Below are positions 63,769-64,000 of a stretch of DNA of 64,000 bases, piece after piece. A model generated the notes under the pieces. The model was given only the letters and a program-made list of their open reading frames with translations. It made no database searches and was not told the DNA's origin. The stretch is taken from NCBI RefSeq assembly GCF_001695575.1, contig NZ_LUAX01000001.1, forward strand, positions 930,001 through 994,000, given 5' to 3'. This DNA is from Vibrio europaeus (GTDB lineage: Bacteria > Pseudomonadota > Gammaproteobacteria > Enterobacterales > Vibrionaceae). Both the position numbers and the translations under genes were made by a program. Each line of letters begins with the position of its first letter. The first letter of the stretch is position 1.

Positions 63769-64000
63769 TTAAATTCTAAACGTTACACCGACTATTTGGC
63801 TTTCTTGTAGATCGGATAATTGAATTTCTAGGTTATCGAATTCTTTCCCTTTTATTTGCCAATTATTTTCATTTTCTATGATTTGGACAGACTTATTTTC
63901 GGTTGAAATTTTCCAGTTATTTGAGGGTTTATTCAGGGTGATTTTTCCCTCTGATTTTGACGCGGAAAATTGGTCGTTTTTAACACTAAAAGTACAATTT
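63769..64000 (-). CDS. Partial gene running off the right edge, unknown
   Basis: The last ~76 codons of a minus-strand gene, with stop TAA at 63769-63771. Asn/Lys/Ser-rich beta-like sequence (NCTFSVKNDQFSASKSEGK..., ending VGVTFRI). AT-rich. Same strand as the hydrolase, 208 bp upstream of it. No domain recognised. Confidence 0.5.
   Translation of the reverse strand, partial: NCTFSVKNDQFSASKSEGKITLNKPSNNWKISTENKSVQIIENENNWQIKGKEFDNLEIQLSDLQESQIVGVTFRI

Noticed and set aside
1..64000. CRISPR arrays, rRNA and tRNA genes
   Set aside because: I read both strands for regular short repeats, conserved rRNA stretches and tRNA T-loop patterns and found none I could support.

Overview
The window is from the terminus of the larger chromosome of a Vibrio. 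The gene order rlmI-acyP-tusE-yccA, letA-letB-rsmF, rmf-fabA-lonH-matP and pyrD-zapC-rlmKL-uup is that of a gammaproteobacterium. Two copies of a Vibrio dif1-like site and five exact matches to the matS consensus (GTGACRNYGTCAC) place it in the Ter macrodomain. The species cannot be fixed from sequence alone.

Layout. 1-1.6 kb: C-terminal end of an RTX-type secreted adhesin cut by the window edge. 1.7-10.3 kb: rlmI, a chemoreceptor, acylphosphatase, tusE, yccA and an aapJQMP-type amino-acid ABC transporter. 10.7-18 kb: a shortened siroheme-synthase-like gene, yajQ, a Trp-type DAHP synthase, a hotdog-fold protein, an unknown membrane protein, cvfB and rsmF. 18-24 kb: letB, letA, a lipid/multidrug-type ABC exporter with a possible Fur box, and msrC. 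24.4-36 kb: proQ-prc, a two-domain exported protein, pepN, and the 1.6 kDa-residue-class NAD glutamate dehydrogenase. 36-52 kb: pyrD, zapC, rlmKL, uup, a GlyGly-CTERM protein, rmf, fabA with FabR/FadR sites, lonH, matP and small Vibrio genes, then an alanyl-tRNA-editing-like protein, a methyltransferase and a truncated transposase.

52.6-62.25 kb is a complete filamentous (CTX-phi-like) prophage of about 9.64 kb integrated at dif. Reading on the minus strand it has: a small early gene, RstA-type replication initiator, RstB/DUF1293-type ssDNA-binding protein, a small membrane protein, major coat, a 26-residue hydrophobic peptide, pIII, Ace/pVI, Zot/pI, two small genes, a structured intergenic region, then cargo. 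A divergent DUF3693-type regulator faces three evenly spaced operator-like repeats. The cargo sits where CTX-phi carries ctxAB: an exported protein of unknown function and an overlapping pair encoding a DUF262 (ParB/Srx-like NTPase) protein and a HEPN-domain protein with an intact RNxxxH motif. I think this pair is a candidate phage-borne defence or toxin-antitoxin-like module and the most interesting content of the window.

Right of dif (62.3-64 kb) is an alpha/beta-hydrolase with a visible Ser-Asp-His triad, plus the end of another gene that runs off the window. No rRNA, tRNA, CRISPR array or complete insertion sequence was seen.
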